Shown here piece after piece: positions 37,511-46,026 of a stretch of 64,000 nt of DNA. The translations under genes and the position numbers were made by a program. How positions within the stretch are numbered: the stretch's first letter is position 1; each line of letters starts with the position of its first letter. The notes under the pieces were generated by a model. It worked only from the letters and a program-made list of their open reading frames with translations. It was not told the origin of the DNA and made no database searches. This DNA comes from Pandoraea commovens (GTDB lineage: Bacteria; Pseudomonadota; Gammaproteobacteria; Burkholderiales; Burkholderiaceae), in assembly GCF_902459615.1 (NCBI RefSeq), contig NZ_CABPSA010000005.1:310001-374000 (forward strand), read 5' to 3'.

Positions 37511-38275
37511 ATGGCAGCATCGAATCAATCGAACGCCGCTGCAGTGCGTGCGTTTCGCGTGCTCGAAACCCTCGCCGACGCTGGCGGTCCGCTATCGATG
37601 ATGGATCTCGTGAACGCGCTTGGACTGCCCAAGCAAACGGTGCATCGCATCCTCACGCAGTTGAAGGACGCATGGCTGATCACTCGCAGCGACGACGACC
37701 GGCGCTATGAATGCTCGCCACGCGTGCGCGCGCTGGCCATCAATGTGTTGATGCAGACGGGCCCTGCTGCAGCGCGTCATGGTTTGCTGGAGCAACTCGT
37801 CGCGAGCATCGGCGAGACGTGCAATCTGACGATGCTCTCGGGCAACGATGTGATCTACGTGGATCGTGTGGAGACGGAGTGGCCGCTGCGCATGCATTTG
37901 CAGCCCGGCTCGCACGTCCCGCTGCACTGCTCGGCAAGCGGCAAACTGCTGCTGAGTTTCCTGCCGAAGGAACGTCGCGAACATCTGATCGATACATTGC
38001 CTCTGCGCCGCTTTTCGGATCAGACGTTCACCGACCGCAGCGCGTTGCGCGCCGAGCTGCAACAGACGCGGCGTCGCAAGATGGGCATTAACAATCAGGA
38101 GCATTTGCAGGGGCTGATCGCGATTGCCGTGCCCGTCATGCTCAATCGCAACCGCGCGTGCGCCGCTATCGCTGTGCAGGCGCCTATCGGGCGCCTGACG
38201 CTCGACGACCTGCTGGCATTCGAGCCCGAACTGCGCTTCGCTGCCGAAGAAACCGCACGCACCTTCAAGCACTGA
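37511..38275 (+). CDS. sauR: IclR-family regulator, SauR-like
   Basis: 254 residues: an N-terminal winged helix (LSMMDLVNALGLPKQTVHRILTQL) and an IclR effector domain (GSHVPLHCSASGKLLLSFLP, GLIAIAVPVM). It is divergent from the acylating dehydrogenase operon across 260 bases, in the position of sauR, and should control that operon. AGGAG lies 5-6 bases before the ATG. No obvious long palindrome is seen in the shared region. Confidence 0.75.
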   Translation: MAASNQSNAAAVRAFRVLETLADAGGPLSMMDLVNALGLPKQTVHRILTQLKDAWLITRSDDDRRYECSPRVRALAINVLMQTGPAAARHGLLEQLVASIGETCNLTMLSGNDVIYVDRVETEWPLRMHLQPGSHVPLHCSASGKLLLSFLPKERREHLIDTLPLRRFSDQTFTDRSALRAELQQTRRRKMGINNQEHLQGLIAIAVPVMLNRNRACAAIAVQAPIGRLTLDDLLAFEPELRFAAEETARTFKH

Positions 38276-38364
38276 GCGGCCCGCTCTCACTGCATCACCG
38301 CATGTCACCGCCCCGCCCCGCGCGGGGCGCGCTTCACCTCCTCCCTTTCGCGACACCCGCGCGC

Positions 38365-38391
38365 ACACCTGTCCATTATCTGAACAGTTGT
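38365..38391. promoter_or_regulatory. Upstream activator site for the mgo promoter (predicted)
   Basis: Half-sites ACACCTGTCC and GAACAGTTGT (8 of 10 inverted match) separated by 7 bases, centred 86 bases before the -24 element. The same half-site, in the same 10-7-10 layout, is found before the PPTase gene (49625-49651). Predicted binding site of the sigma-54 activator at 47149. Confidence 0.65.
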
Positions 38392-38462
38392 CATGCCTGC
38401 GGACGCCCGTTCGCCCCCTGAAAAATCCCCTCAATCGTCTAGATTCTTGCGTTTCGAGACGC

Positions 38463-38478
38463 TGGCATCGAACTTGCT
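38463..38478 (+). promoter_or_regulatory. Sigma-54 (-24/-12) promoter of the mgo cluster
   Basis: TGGCATCGAACTTGCT. GG and GC are exactly 10 bases apart, matching the consensus TGGCAC-N5-TTGCW except one position. Expected start of transcription near 38489, about 77 bases before the first gene. 14 of 16 bases are identical to the promoter at 49713. Confidence 0.75.
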
Positions 38479-38565
38479 GATCCCTGTGGGCGACGACTTG
38501 AAAGTCGCGCCGCATTCCCCCTCGCACAGGTTGATTTCAACATCGTTATCACAAGGATGCCTATC

Positions 38566-39351
38566 GTGGACAAGATCGAACATCTCGAACGTCAGATCAA
38601 GGAACATCACGCGACGCTTGCACATCACCCGGTGTTCCACTCCATCGAATCGATGCAAGGTTTGCAGACGTTCATGGAGTGGCACGTGTTTGCCGTCTGG
38701 GACTTCATGTCGCTGGTCAAGCGCCTGCAGGCCGACCTCACGACGATCACGCTGCCGTGGATCGCACCGCGCAATATTCATGCCGCCCGTCTGATCAACG
38801 AGATCGTGCTCGGCGAGGAATGCGACGAGACGCCGCAAGGCCCGATGAGCCACTTCGACCTGTACCTCGCCGCCATGCGCGACGTCGGCGCCGATACGCG
38901 CCAGATCGAGAAGCTGATCGACCTGCTCGTCAAGGGCCACAGCGTGAGCGCTGCGCTCGCTGCCGTCGACGCCCCCGCGCCGGTGCTGCGCTTCGTCAAC
39001 TCGACGTTTGCGACCTGCTACGAAGGCAAGACGCATCAGGTGCTCGGCAACTTCTTCTACGGCCGGGAGAACGTGATTCCCGACATGTTCCGCACACTGC
39101 TCGACGGCTGGCAGATCGATCCGAAGAGCGTGCCGCTGCTCACGTTCTATCTGGAGCGCCACATCGAAGTGGACTCCGGCGAACACGGCCCCGCTGCGCG
39201 CGCCATGATCGTCGAGGCCGCCAACAACGACGAGCGTCTGATGGTCGAAGCGCTGGAAGCGGGCCTGCGTGCCATCGACGAGCGGCTGCGTCTGTGGGAC
39301 GGCCTGCACGAACACATCGTGGCGTCGCAGAAGGAAGCCGTCGCTGCGTAA
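38566..39351 (+). CDS. mgoB: DUF3050 haem-oxygenase-like protein (MgoB-type)
   Basis: 261 residues, all-helical, of the DUF3050 / haem-oxygenase-like di-iron superfamily. Candidate metal ligands are Glu and His in TFMEWHVF, Glu in [11 protein letters not shown], and Glu, His, Asp, His across [16 protein letters not shown]. First gene of the four-gene set DUF3050, AurF-like, A-T-R NRPS, SRPBCC, the order of mgoBCAD in Pseudomonas syringae, equivalent to pvf and ham clusters that make diazeniumdiolates. It is thought to oxidise the amino-acid-derived intermediate or join the N-N bond. AAGGA directly abuts an ATG at 38557 but is well spaced for GTG 38566, so I use the GTG. Confidence 0.88.
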   Translation: MDKIEHLERQIKEHHATLAHHPVFHSIESMQGLQTFMEWHVFAVWDFMSLVKRLQADLTTITLPWIAPRNIHAARLINEIVLGEECDETPQGPMSHFDLYLAAMRDVGADTRQIEKLIDLLVKGHSVSAALAAVDAPAPVLRFVNSTFATCYEGKTHQVLGNFFYGRENVIPDMFRTLLDGWQIDPKSVPLLTFYLERHIEVDSGEHGPAARAMIVEAANNDERLMVEALEAGLRAIDERLRLWDGLHEHIVASQKEAVAA

Positions 39352-39418
39352 GCCGTTTGCGCGATTCGTTTGCGAGCGCGTTTTTCATGAGGCAGGACGG
39401 TCGGGGGACCGGAGGGGC

Positions 39419-39446
39419 GCGGCCGACAGCACACGCTGTCGGCCGC
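39419..39446. other. Long hairpin between mgoB and mgoC
   Basis: A perfect 12-bp stem (39419-39430 with 39435-39446), loop ACAC, with outer bases GAGGGGCG and CGCCCCCTC able to extend it. No T tract follows, so it may stabilise or process the mRNA, not terminate it. Confidence 0.6.
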
Positions 39447-39552
39447 ATACGCCCCCTCACATCCTTACATCCCTCACCGCATGCTGCGCGCGCTCCCATT
39501 CGAATCCTGAGTTGCAGGTCCTCTGCCGTCCCCCATATTCCGAGGCAACGCC

Positions 39553-40476
39553 ATGTCATTGCAGAGTTACGTCAGCCATGCTGACCAATGGGAACAACGC
39601 GCCACGATCCGTTCCCGTCCGCGCCGCATCGTCGAAGACGACGACCTGAGCTACTACCCCGTCGAGCGTCAGCCGCTGTACGCGCACCCCGCCGTGATCG
39701 ACGCCGGCCGCGAGGTGCAGGACTACATCCTGCTGCAAAGCTTCTACAAGTACATCAACGACGTCATCATCTTCGAGACGGAGATCGTGAACCGCACGGC
39801 GCTGGCCATTGCCAAGTCACGCTTCCCGTTCGAGTTTCCGTTCGCGTGCCGCAGCGACGCCATGTCGGTCGTGATCGACGAGAACTACCACGCCTACGTG
39901 GCGATGGACTACCTCGACCAGGTCGAGCGCAGCACCGGCATCGGCCCCATCGAGCAAAACCGTGAGATCGAACTCTCGCGCGCCATTCCCCGTGCCATGG
40001 AATACGTGCCGCCGCAATACGCCGCCGGTATGGAACTGCTCGGGGTCGCTATCTCGGAGAACACCGTCACAGCAGAAGTCGCCGCATTCTCGCGCGACAC
40101 CACGCTCAAGCGTTCGGTCAAGGGTGTCATGGCCGACCATCTGGCCGACGAAGGCCGCCACTCGGTCTTCTGGATCAATCTGGTCAAGCTGTACTGGTCG
40201 GAGATCGACGAGACGGCGCGCATCGAACTCGGACGCGGCCTGCCGTTCTTCCTTCGCGAGTACCTCACGAACGAGTTGCAACTCGAATTCGACCGCCGCC
40301 TGATCGGCACGCTCGATCTGCCCGCCGCCACGCGCGAACAGATCGCGAACGACATGGTCGGCGCGTACCCGATCACCAACCAGCACCCGATGATCGTCAA
40401 CATCCGCAAGTTCTTGAAGATGGCGGGGCTGCTCGAACACGAACCCACTCGCGCGGCCATCGCGCAATACCTGTGA
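39553..40476 (+). CDS. mgoC: AurF-like di-iron N-oxygenase (MgoC-type)
   Basis: 307 residues, p-aminobenzoate N-oxygenase (AurF) family. All seven di-iron ligands fall at AurF spacing: Glu75, Glu110 and His113 (DENYH), Glu169, His196, Glu200 and His203 (HLADEGRH). It should hydroxylate the amine nitrogen of an amino acid or carrier-bound aminoacyl group, the first step to the N-hydroxylated unit of a diazeniumdiolate. Sits 11 bases before the NRPS gene and 201 bases after mgoB, probably one transcript. Substrate is inferred from the cluster type. Confidence 0.92.
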   Translation: MSLQSYVSHADQWEQRATIRSRPRRIVEDDDLSYYPVERQPLYAHPAVIDAGREVQDYILLQSFYKYINDVIIFETEIVNRTALAIAKSRFPFEFPFACRSDAMSVVIDENYHAYVAMDYLDQVERSTGIGPIEQNREIELSRAIPRAMEYVPPQYAAGMELLGVAISENTVTAEVAAFSRDTTLKRSVKGVMADHLADEGRHSVFWINLVKLYWSEIDETARIELGRGLPFFLREYLTNELQLEFDRRLIGTLDLPAATREQIANDMVGAYPITNQHPMIVNIRKFLKMAGLLEHEPTRAAIAQYL

Positions 40477-40486
40477 GGAACGAGTC

Positions 40487-43400
40487 ATGAGAGCGATTTC
40501 CTTCGCCATCGCGGGCAACAACCGCCTCGGCGCACGTCTGTTCGCCGCGCTCCACGACATGGGGCACGACGTGATGCCGCTGTCTTACAGCAGCGGCCCG
40601 CTCACGGAGATGGCGGCGCAACTGGGCGCGAGCGTGCCTACGCCGGACAGTGGACCGCAGCGCGTCGAGTGGCGTATCGACTGCGGCGACGCCGCACCGG
40701 AAACCGCCTGTGCCGCCACGCACATCATGACGTTTCGTGCCAGCGCCCCGGCACTGCCACCGGTCACGTCCACGCTCGCCTGGCAGTGGCATGGCCCGCG
40801 TGGCGATGTCGACGTCGCCACCACGGCCTGCGTGTTCGACAGCCTGCGCTGCGGCGCGGACATGGTCGCGCAGATCGATGCCGAAGCCGAAGCCATGCTC
40901 GTCGACATCGTCAGCCAGCTCGGCCGCGACGTGCTGACCACCGATGCGCTCGCGTCGCGCCCGGTGGCCGAGGCGGCGCCCGGGAGCGTGGTGCTCGACC
41001 TGCATCGTCTGTCCGGCTGGCATGCGACGAACGAGACGGCACGCGAGATGGCGTTGGAGGCGTCGCTGCCCGAGATGATTTCGCGTCGCGCGCTCGAGGC
41101 CCCGTCGGCCGTCGCGCTGCGCGATGCCAACGGCGACGTCAACTACCGCACGTTCGTCGCCGCATCGATGAAGCTCGCGCTCGACATCGCCGCGATGCTG
41201 CCCGTGCAATCGCCGGACGACCGTACACCCCAGGTCGTTGCGGTGCGGCTGCCCAAGTCGCGACTGCTGTACACCGCGATTCTCGGCGCCATCGGCGCAG
41301 GCGCGGCCTATGCGCCGCTCGACCCGTCGTTTCCTGCGGAACGCGTGCGCCAGATCGTCGAACAGAGCCGTGCGACGTGCCTGATCACCGATGACGATTT
41401 CGACGCCAGCGCGCTCGAGGGGCTGAACGTCAGAATCATTCGTCTGCGCTCGCTCAATGTCGCGGACGTGAACATCGGCGTGACAGCGTGGCCCGTCTCG
41501 CGCCTGCCCGATCGCGCGAGCCGCTGCGCCATCACGATCTTCACCTCCGGTTCGACGGGTGTGCCCAAGGGGGTGATGCTCACGCACCGCAACATCGTGC
41601 ACTTCTGCCACTCGTATCGCGACTACATCGGACTGGACGCCAGTTCCCGCGCGTTGCAGTTCTGCACTGTGGCGTTCGACGTCTCGCTGCTCGACATCTT
41701 CCCGACGTTCCTCGCCGGTGCCATGCTGGTGATCCCGACCGAAGCCCAGCGCCACGCACTCGACGATCTGAGCGCGCTCATCGAGCGCGAAGCCGTCACG
41801 CATGCTTTCCTGCCACCCGCGCTGCTCGGCGTGATGCCGGACGCGCAGTGGCCTGCGCTGCGGCATCTGCTGACCGGCGGTGACGTCTGTTTCCCTGAGA
41901 CGATTGCCCGCTGGAGTCAGGGCCGCGAGTTCCACAACATCTTCGGCCCGGCGGAATGCACGGTATTCGTCACCGTCGCGCGGCTGAAGGCGGGCGACAG
42001 CAACCGGTTGATCGGACGGCCGCTCGCGAACGTGCGCTGCTACGTGCTCACCGAGACAGGCGAACCGGCGCTCACGGGTGAAGCGGGCGAACTGTGCGTC
42101 GCCGGTGCCGGTGTGGCGGATGGCTATCTGCATCGTCCCGATCTGACGGAGCGCAGCTTCGTGCCCAACCCGTTTGCCGATCCGAACGGCCAATGGCCGT
42201 CAGCCCACGACGAACTGCTGTATCGCACGGGCGACATCGTGCAGTGGGACGAGTACGGCGCACTGCACTTCGTCGGACGCCGCGACGCACAGGTCAAGAT
42301 TCGGGGCTTTCGCGTCGAACTCGGCGAAATCGAGTCGGCCGCACTCGCTACCGGCCAGTTCGGTCAGTGCGCGTGCGTGGTCGACGACCGCAAACGCATC
42401 CGTGGCTTCGTCGCGCGCCCGCTGGCGGCATCCGTGACGGGCGACACGTTGCGCGACCTGCTCGTTGCCCGTCTGCCGGACTACATGGTGCCTTACGAGA
42501 TCGTCGTGCTCGACGCACTGCCCGCCACCAACAACGGCAAGATCGACCGCAACGCGCTTGGCCGCATTCCGGCGCAGCGCGCCCGCACGGAAGACGACAC
42601 CGCGCAGGCACCGCTCACCGAAACGGAAACGAATCTGCGTGCCCTGTGGGCACGGCTGCTCGATCTGGAACCGTTCGAGATCGGCCGCGACGATTCGTTC
42701 TTCAACCTGGGCGGCCACTCGCTGCTGGTCTCGCGACTCATGCTTGCAGTCAAGAAGGAGTTCGGCGGCAATGCACCGCTTGCCCGCTTCATGGAACGTC
42801 CGACCATCGGCGCGCTGGCATCGCTGCTCTCGAACGACGACGTCAACAAGGGCGAACGCATTCCGCAGCGTGTCTTCGACGACATGGTGCTACCCGACGA
42901 CATTCGTCCGGTCGACGGTCTGCGTCCCATTGCGGACGGTGCACGCGCCATTCTGCTCACGGGCGCGAACGGCTTCCTCGGCACCTTCATCGCGGCCGAG
43001 CTGATCGCGCAGACGTCCGCCACGATCCATTGCATGGTGCGGGCAGCGAGTCAGAAGGAAGGCGAGGCGCGTCTCGCGCAGGCGTTGCAGGCCAACGGGC
43101 TGGCTGCGCTCGCAGGCCATCCACGCTTGAGAGTCGTGCTCGGCGATCTGGCGAAACCGCGACTCGGCGTATCGCCGGAAACGTGGCGAACGCTGGCGCA
43201 CGATATCGATGCGATCTATCACAACGGTGCACACGTCAATCACGTCTACGACTATCCGTATCTGTACGACGCGAACGTCGGTGCGACGCTCGAACTGTTG
43301 CGCCTCGCCTGCGAGTTCCGCAACAAGTCGATGCACTTCGTCTCGACGTTGTCCGCCGCGAGCGCGGTGAACGCCGACGGTCATGTGCTGGAGGAAGGCC

Positions 43401-44113
43401 CTGCCCGCAACGCGCCCGCCTTCGTGAACAACGGCTACAACGTGACGAAATGGGTGGCGGAGCATCTGGTGTGGGAGGCCGCCGAGCGCGGCGTCGACGC
43501 CACGATTCTGCGTCCAGGCAACATCACCGGGGTGTCTGGCACGGGGCTGTGCCAGCCGACGCGTAACCGGATCCTGCTGCTCGTCAAAGGCTCACTGCAA
43601 CTGGGCGCGGCCCCTGCCGGGGATACGGATTTCGACTTCACACCGGTCGACTTCCTGGCGCGCGCGATGGTCCGCTGCACGACCGACCCGCAGCGCGAGT
43701 TGCGCGTCTTCCACCTCCAGAACCCGCAACCGCTGACGTGGGAAGACTACCTCGGCGCCCTCGCCCGATGCGGCTATTCGCTCGCCCTCGAAGAGCCCGC
43801 AGACTGGCGCAATCGCCTGACGTCCATCGACGAGACCAACGCGTTGTTCGATGTGGTCGCGTTCTATCTGGACGACAGTCAGGAGGATATCGGCGACATG
43901 GCGCGCATTGCCCACCGGCAATCGGCGCAAGCGCTTGCACGTCTGGGGCTGGCGTATCCGCGCAAGGACGACGCCCTGCTCATGCATCACTTCGGGTATC
44001 TGATCGAAAGCGGTTTCCTGCCCGAGCCGGGTAGCAGCAATGCCCGGCGTACCGAACCGAAGGGAAATCAGGCGGGTAAGTCCGACGAGAAGGAGACGGC
44101 CTCCGTCGCCTGA
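40487..44113 (+). CDS. mgoA: A-T-R nonribosomal peptide synthetase (MgoA-type)
   Basis: 1208 residues. Order: N-terminal domain of about 190 residues with a Rossmann-like start (FAIAGNNRLGARLF); adenylation domain about 195-690 (TSGSTGVPKG near 352, FGPAEC, GRRDAQVKIRGFRVELGE, catalytic Lys in NGKIDRNAL near 683); carrier domain with phosphopantetheine Ser744 in FFNLGGHSLLVSRL; thioester-reductase domain from about 800 (LLTGANGFLG, Tyr-x3-Lys in NGYNVTKW). It loads one amino acid and releases it reductively as aldehyde or alcohol. My hand-read specificity code is D-V-L-F-L-G-I-V-F-K, fitting a branched or aliphatic residue. It needs the PPTase at 49775 or another for Ser744. Confidence 0.93.
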   Translation: MRAISFAIAGNNRLGARLFAALHDMGHDVMPLSYSSGPLTEMAAQLGASVPTPDSGPQRVEWRIDCGDAAPETACAATHIMTFRASAPALPPVTSTLAWQWHGPRGDVDVATTACVFDSLRCGADMVAQIDAEAEAMLVDIVSQLGRDVLTTDALASRPVAEAAPGSVVLDLHRLSGWHATNETAREMALEASLPEMISRRALEAPSAVALRDANGDVNYRTFVAASMKLALDIAAMLPVQSPDDRTPQVVAVRLPKSRLLYTAILGAIGAGAAYAPLDPSFPAERVRQIVEQSRATCLITDDDFDASALEGLNVRIIRLRSLNVADVNIGVTAWPVSRLPDRASRCAITIFTSGSTGVPKGVMLTHRNIVHFCHSYRDYIGLDASSRALQFCTVAFDVSLLDIFPTFLAGAMLVIPTEAQRHALDDLSALIEREAVTHAFLPPALLGVMPDAQWPALRHLLTGGDVCFPETIARWSQGREFHNIFGPAECTVFVTVARLKAGDSNRLIGRPLANVRCYVLTETGEPALTGEAGELCVAGAGVADGYLHRPDLTERSFVPNPFADPNGQWPSAHDELLYRTGDIVQWDEYGALHFVGRRDAQVKIRGFRVELGEIESAALATGQFGQCACVVDDRKRIRGFVARPLAASVTGDTLRDLLVARLPDYMVPYEIVVLDALPATNNGKIDRNALGRIPAQRARTEDDTAQAPLTETETNLRALWARLLDLEPFEIGRDDSFFNLGGHSLLVSRLMLAVKKEFGGNAPLARFMERPTIGALASLLSNDDVNKGERIPQRVFDDMVLPDDIRPVDGLRPIADGARAILLTGANGFLGTFIAAELIAQTSATIHCMVRAASQKEGEARLAQALQANGLAALAGHPRLRVVLGDLAKPRLGVSPETWRTLAHDIDAIYHNGAHVNHVYDYPYLYDANVGATLELLRLACEFRNKSMHFVSTLSAASAVNADGHVLEEGPARNAPAFVNNGYNVTKWVAEHLVWEAAERGVDATILRPGNITGVSGTGLCQPTRNRILLLVKGSLQLGAAPAGDTDFDFTPVDFLARAMVRCTTDPQRELRVFHLQNPQPLTWEDYLGALARCGYSLALEEPADWRNRLTSIDETNALFDVVAFYLDDSQEDIGDMARIAHRQSAQALARLGLAYPRKDDALLMHHFGYLIESGFLPEPGSSNARRTEPKGNQAGKSDEKETASVA

Positions 44114-44188
44114 TCGGCGTGTGGGGTCTCTCTGTCATTTGTTGCACCTTTTTTCGCGCAGTCCATTTTCATCATCGAGGAGTTCATC

Positions 44189-44680
44189 ATGCTGCAAAAA
44201 GTCCGCACCGAACTGCAACCCGACACGCTGATCCACAACCTCACGACGACTGTGCACGCCGGGGTAGCCGACCTGAATGCGTCTGCACGCGACGTGTGGA
44301 ACATCGTCGGCCGCTTCGACGGCTACAACCGCTTCGTGACCGGTCTCGAATACATCCAGATGACCGGCACGGCGACCGGCCCGCGCTCGCTGCGTCACAA
44401 GCACTTCACGGGTGGCGATCTCGTCGTCGAGCAACTCAACACGCGCAACGACGACGCCATGACCATGAGCTGGACGCTGATCTACACGACGTTCGACATC
44501 GGCAACATGTGGGCGTCGATGGAAGTGGTGCCGCGCGGCGACAAGGCATGTACGGCAACGTATCGCATCGTCGGCGAAGCGCGCTCCGGCAATCCGAAGG
44601 ATCAGCCGGCGTTCGACGATTTCGCCGTCGGCTTCCTGAAGATGGCGATGGACAACCTGCGCAAGATGTTCAACGAGTAA
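44189..44680 (+). CDS. mgoD: SRPBCC / polyketide-cyclase-like protein (MgoD-type)
   Basis: 163 residues of the START/SRPBCC fold: WNIVGRFDGYNRFV at the beginning of the ligand cavity and a long C-terminal helix (FLKMAMDNLRKMFNE). This is the fourth member of the mgoBCAD set, called polyketide cyclase in homologous clusters, with no proven chemistry. It may bind the reactive intermediate. GAGGAG lies before the ATG. It follows the NRPS gene by 75 bases. Confidence 0.88.
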   Translation: MLQKVRTELQPDTLIHNLTTTVHAGVADLNASARDVWNIVGRFDGYNRFVTGLEYIQMTGTATGPRSLRHKHFTGGDLVVEQLNTRNDDAMTMSWTLIYTTFDIGNMWASMEVVPRGDKACTATYRIVGEARSGNPKDQPAFDDFAVGFLKMAMDNLRKMFNE

Positions 44681-44719
44681 AGCGCGAGTTGCCCGGCATC
44701 GATGTCATCGATGGTATTG

Positions 44720-44747
44720 CGCCCTCACGGCTCGCGTCGTGAGGGCG
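44720..44747 (+). terminator. Hairpin between mgoD and aminotransferase gene
   Basis: A 9-bp perfect stem (CGCCCTCAC/GTGAGGGCG) with a 10-base loop, then TCCCACTTCTTC. It could end the mgo transcript or attenuate into the next gene. Confidence 0.55.
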
Positions 44748-44774
44748 TCCCACTTCTTCGTTGCGGACCGCACA

Positions 44775-46001
44775 ATGGACAGACATCTCCCGCCCGCCGG
44801 TCGCTGGCAGCTCGCGGCGCGCGCGCAACGCATGCAGCCTTCGGCACTGCGTGAACTGCTCAAGGTCGCCGAGCGGCCTGACATCATCTCGTTCGCGGGC
44901 GGCCTGCCCTCGCCCTACGCGTTGCCGGTCGAACGGCTTCAGGCGTCGGTCGACCGGATCTTGCGGCGCGACGCCATCGGAGCGCTGCAGTACGGGCCGT
45001 CCGAGGGCTATCTGCCGCTACGTGAGGCTATCGCCGCGCGGCTGACCGGGCAGGGCGCGGCAGTCAGTCCGTCTCAAGTGCTCATCACGACCGGCTCACA
45101 GCAGGCGCTCGACCTCGTCGCACGCGTGCTCGTCGATCCCGGCTCGCGTGTGCTGATCGAGACGCCGACCTATCTAGGCGCGGTGCAGGCGCTCGCGCAA
45201 TACGAACCCGTGTTCGAAGAGGTCTCGACAGACGCGGCAGGCCTGTTGCCCGAACGGCTCAACGAGACGTCGATGCGCAATGCGCGCCTGCTCTATACGC
45301 AACCGAACTTCCAGAATCCCACGGGACGCACGCTCCCCCTCGACCGGCGCATGGCCCTGGCGTCGCTGGCCATCCGTCATGGCTTACCGATCGTGGAGGA
45401 CGATCCTTACGGCGAACTCGTCTACACCGGCGTGACCCTGCCTTCACTACTGTCGATGGCGCCCGACCACGTCGTGCATCTCGGCTCGTTCTCGAAGGTC
45501 ATTGCACCGGGCCTGCGCGTGGGGTACGTGGTCGCGCCGGAAGAACTCATGATCAAGCTGTTGCAGGCGAAGCAGGCGAGCGACCTGCACACGACCGGCA
45601 TCACGCAACGGCTCGCGCATGCCCTGCTCACCGACGGCGAGTACGACACGCACCTCGAAGCCATTCGTCTGCGGTATCGGGCGCAATGTGCACTTATGCT
45701 CAAATGCCTCTCCGAGCATATGCCTGAGGGCGTGAGCTGGACGCGCCCCGCAGGCGGCATGTTTCTGTGGGTGACGCTGCCGCCCGGCATCGACAGCGCA
45801 AGTCTGTTCGAAGACGCGTTGGCGCGCGGTGTGGCGTTCATTCCGGGCGCATCGTTCCATGCCGTCTCACCGAAGGCGAACACGATGCGGCTGACGTTCA
45901 CGACCGCCACCCCCTCACAGATCGAAACCGGGATTGCACGCCTGGCGCAGGCGATCGAGGCGCGGCTTCGCAAGACCGAAACCTGCCTCACCGTCTCCTA
46001 G
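44775..46001 (+). CDS. Class I/II PLP aminotransferase (LysN/MocR-lineage)
   Basis: 408 residues, aminotransferase fold related to 2-aminoadipate transaminase and the catalytic half of MocR regulators; no DNA-binding domain. Landmarks: FAGGLPSPYALP, PSEGYLPLREAIA, TTGSQQALDLVARVL, YTQPNFQNPTGRTL, and the PLP Lys in GSFSKVIAPGLRVGY. I chose ATG 44775; an upstream GTG lies inside a hairpin. No clear ribosome site. In ham clusters an aminotransferase aminates the released aldehyde; whether this gene does the same or supplies or degrades the amino acid precursor is open. Same strand as mgo. Confidence 0.85.
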   Translation: MDRHLPPAGRWQLAARAQRMQPSALRELLKVAERPDIISFAGGLPSPYALPVERLQASVDRILRRDAIGALQYGPSEGYLPLREAIAARLTGQGAAVSPSQVLITTGSQQALDLVARVLVDPGSRVLIETPTYLGAVQALAQYEPVFEEVSTDAAGLLPERLNETSMRNARLLYTQPNFQNPTGRTLPLDRRMALASLAIRHGLPIVEDDPYGELVYTGVTLPSLLSMAPDHVVHLGSFSKVIAPGLRVGYVVAPEELMIKLLQAKQASDLHTTGITQRLAHALLTDGEYDTHLEAIRLRYRAQCALMLKCLSEHMPEGVSWTRPAGGMFLWVTLPPGIDSASLFEDALARGVAFIPGASFHAVSPKANTMRLTFTTATPSQIETGIARLAQAIEARLRKTETCLTVS

Positions 46002-46026
46002 GTTCCGCTACCCCGACACCGGCACT

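Larger units (their letters stand above)
38276..38565. other. Control region of the diazeniumdiolate cluster
   Basis: 290 bases without a gene. It contains a GC palindrome (38314-38329) that may end the IclR transcript, an upstream inverted repeat and a sigma-54 promoter, listed separately. Confidence 0.7.

Noticed and set aside
38314-38329. GC palindrome after the IclR gene as a terminator
   Set aside because: Self-complementary but with a 2-base centre and no T tract; too weak to list as a terminator.
40397-42193. 598-codon antisense frame across the mgoC/mgoA junction
   Set aside because: It is the complement of confident coding sequence, with His/Arg-rich composition and no motif.
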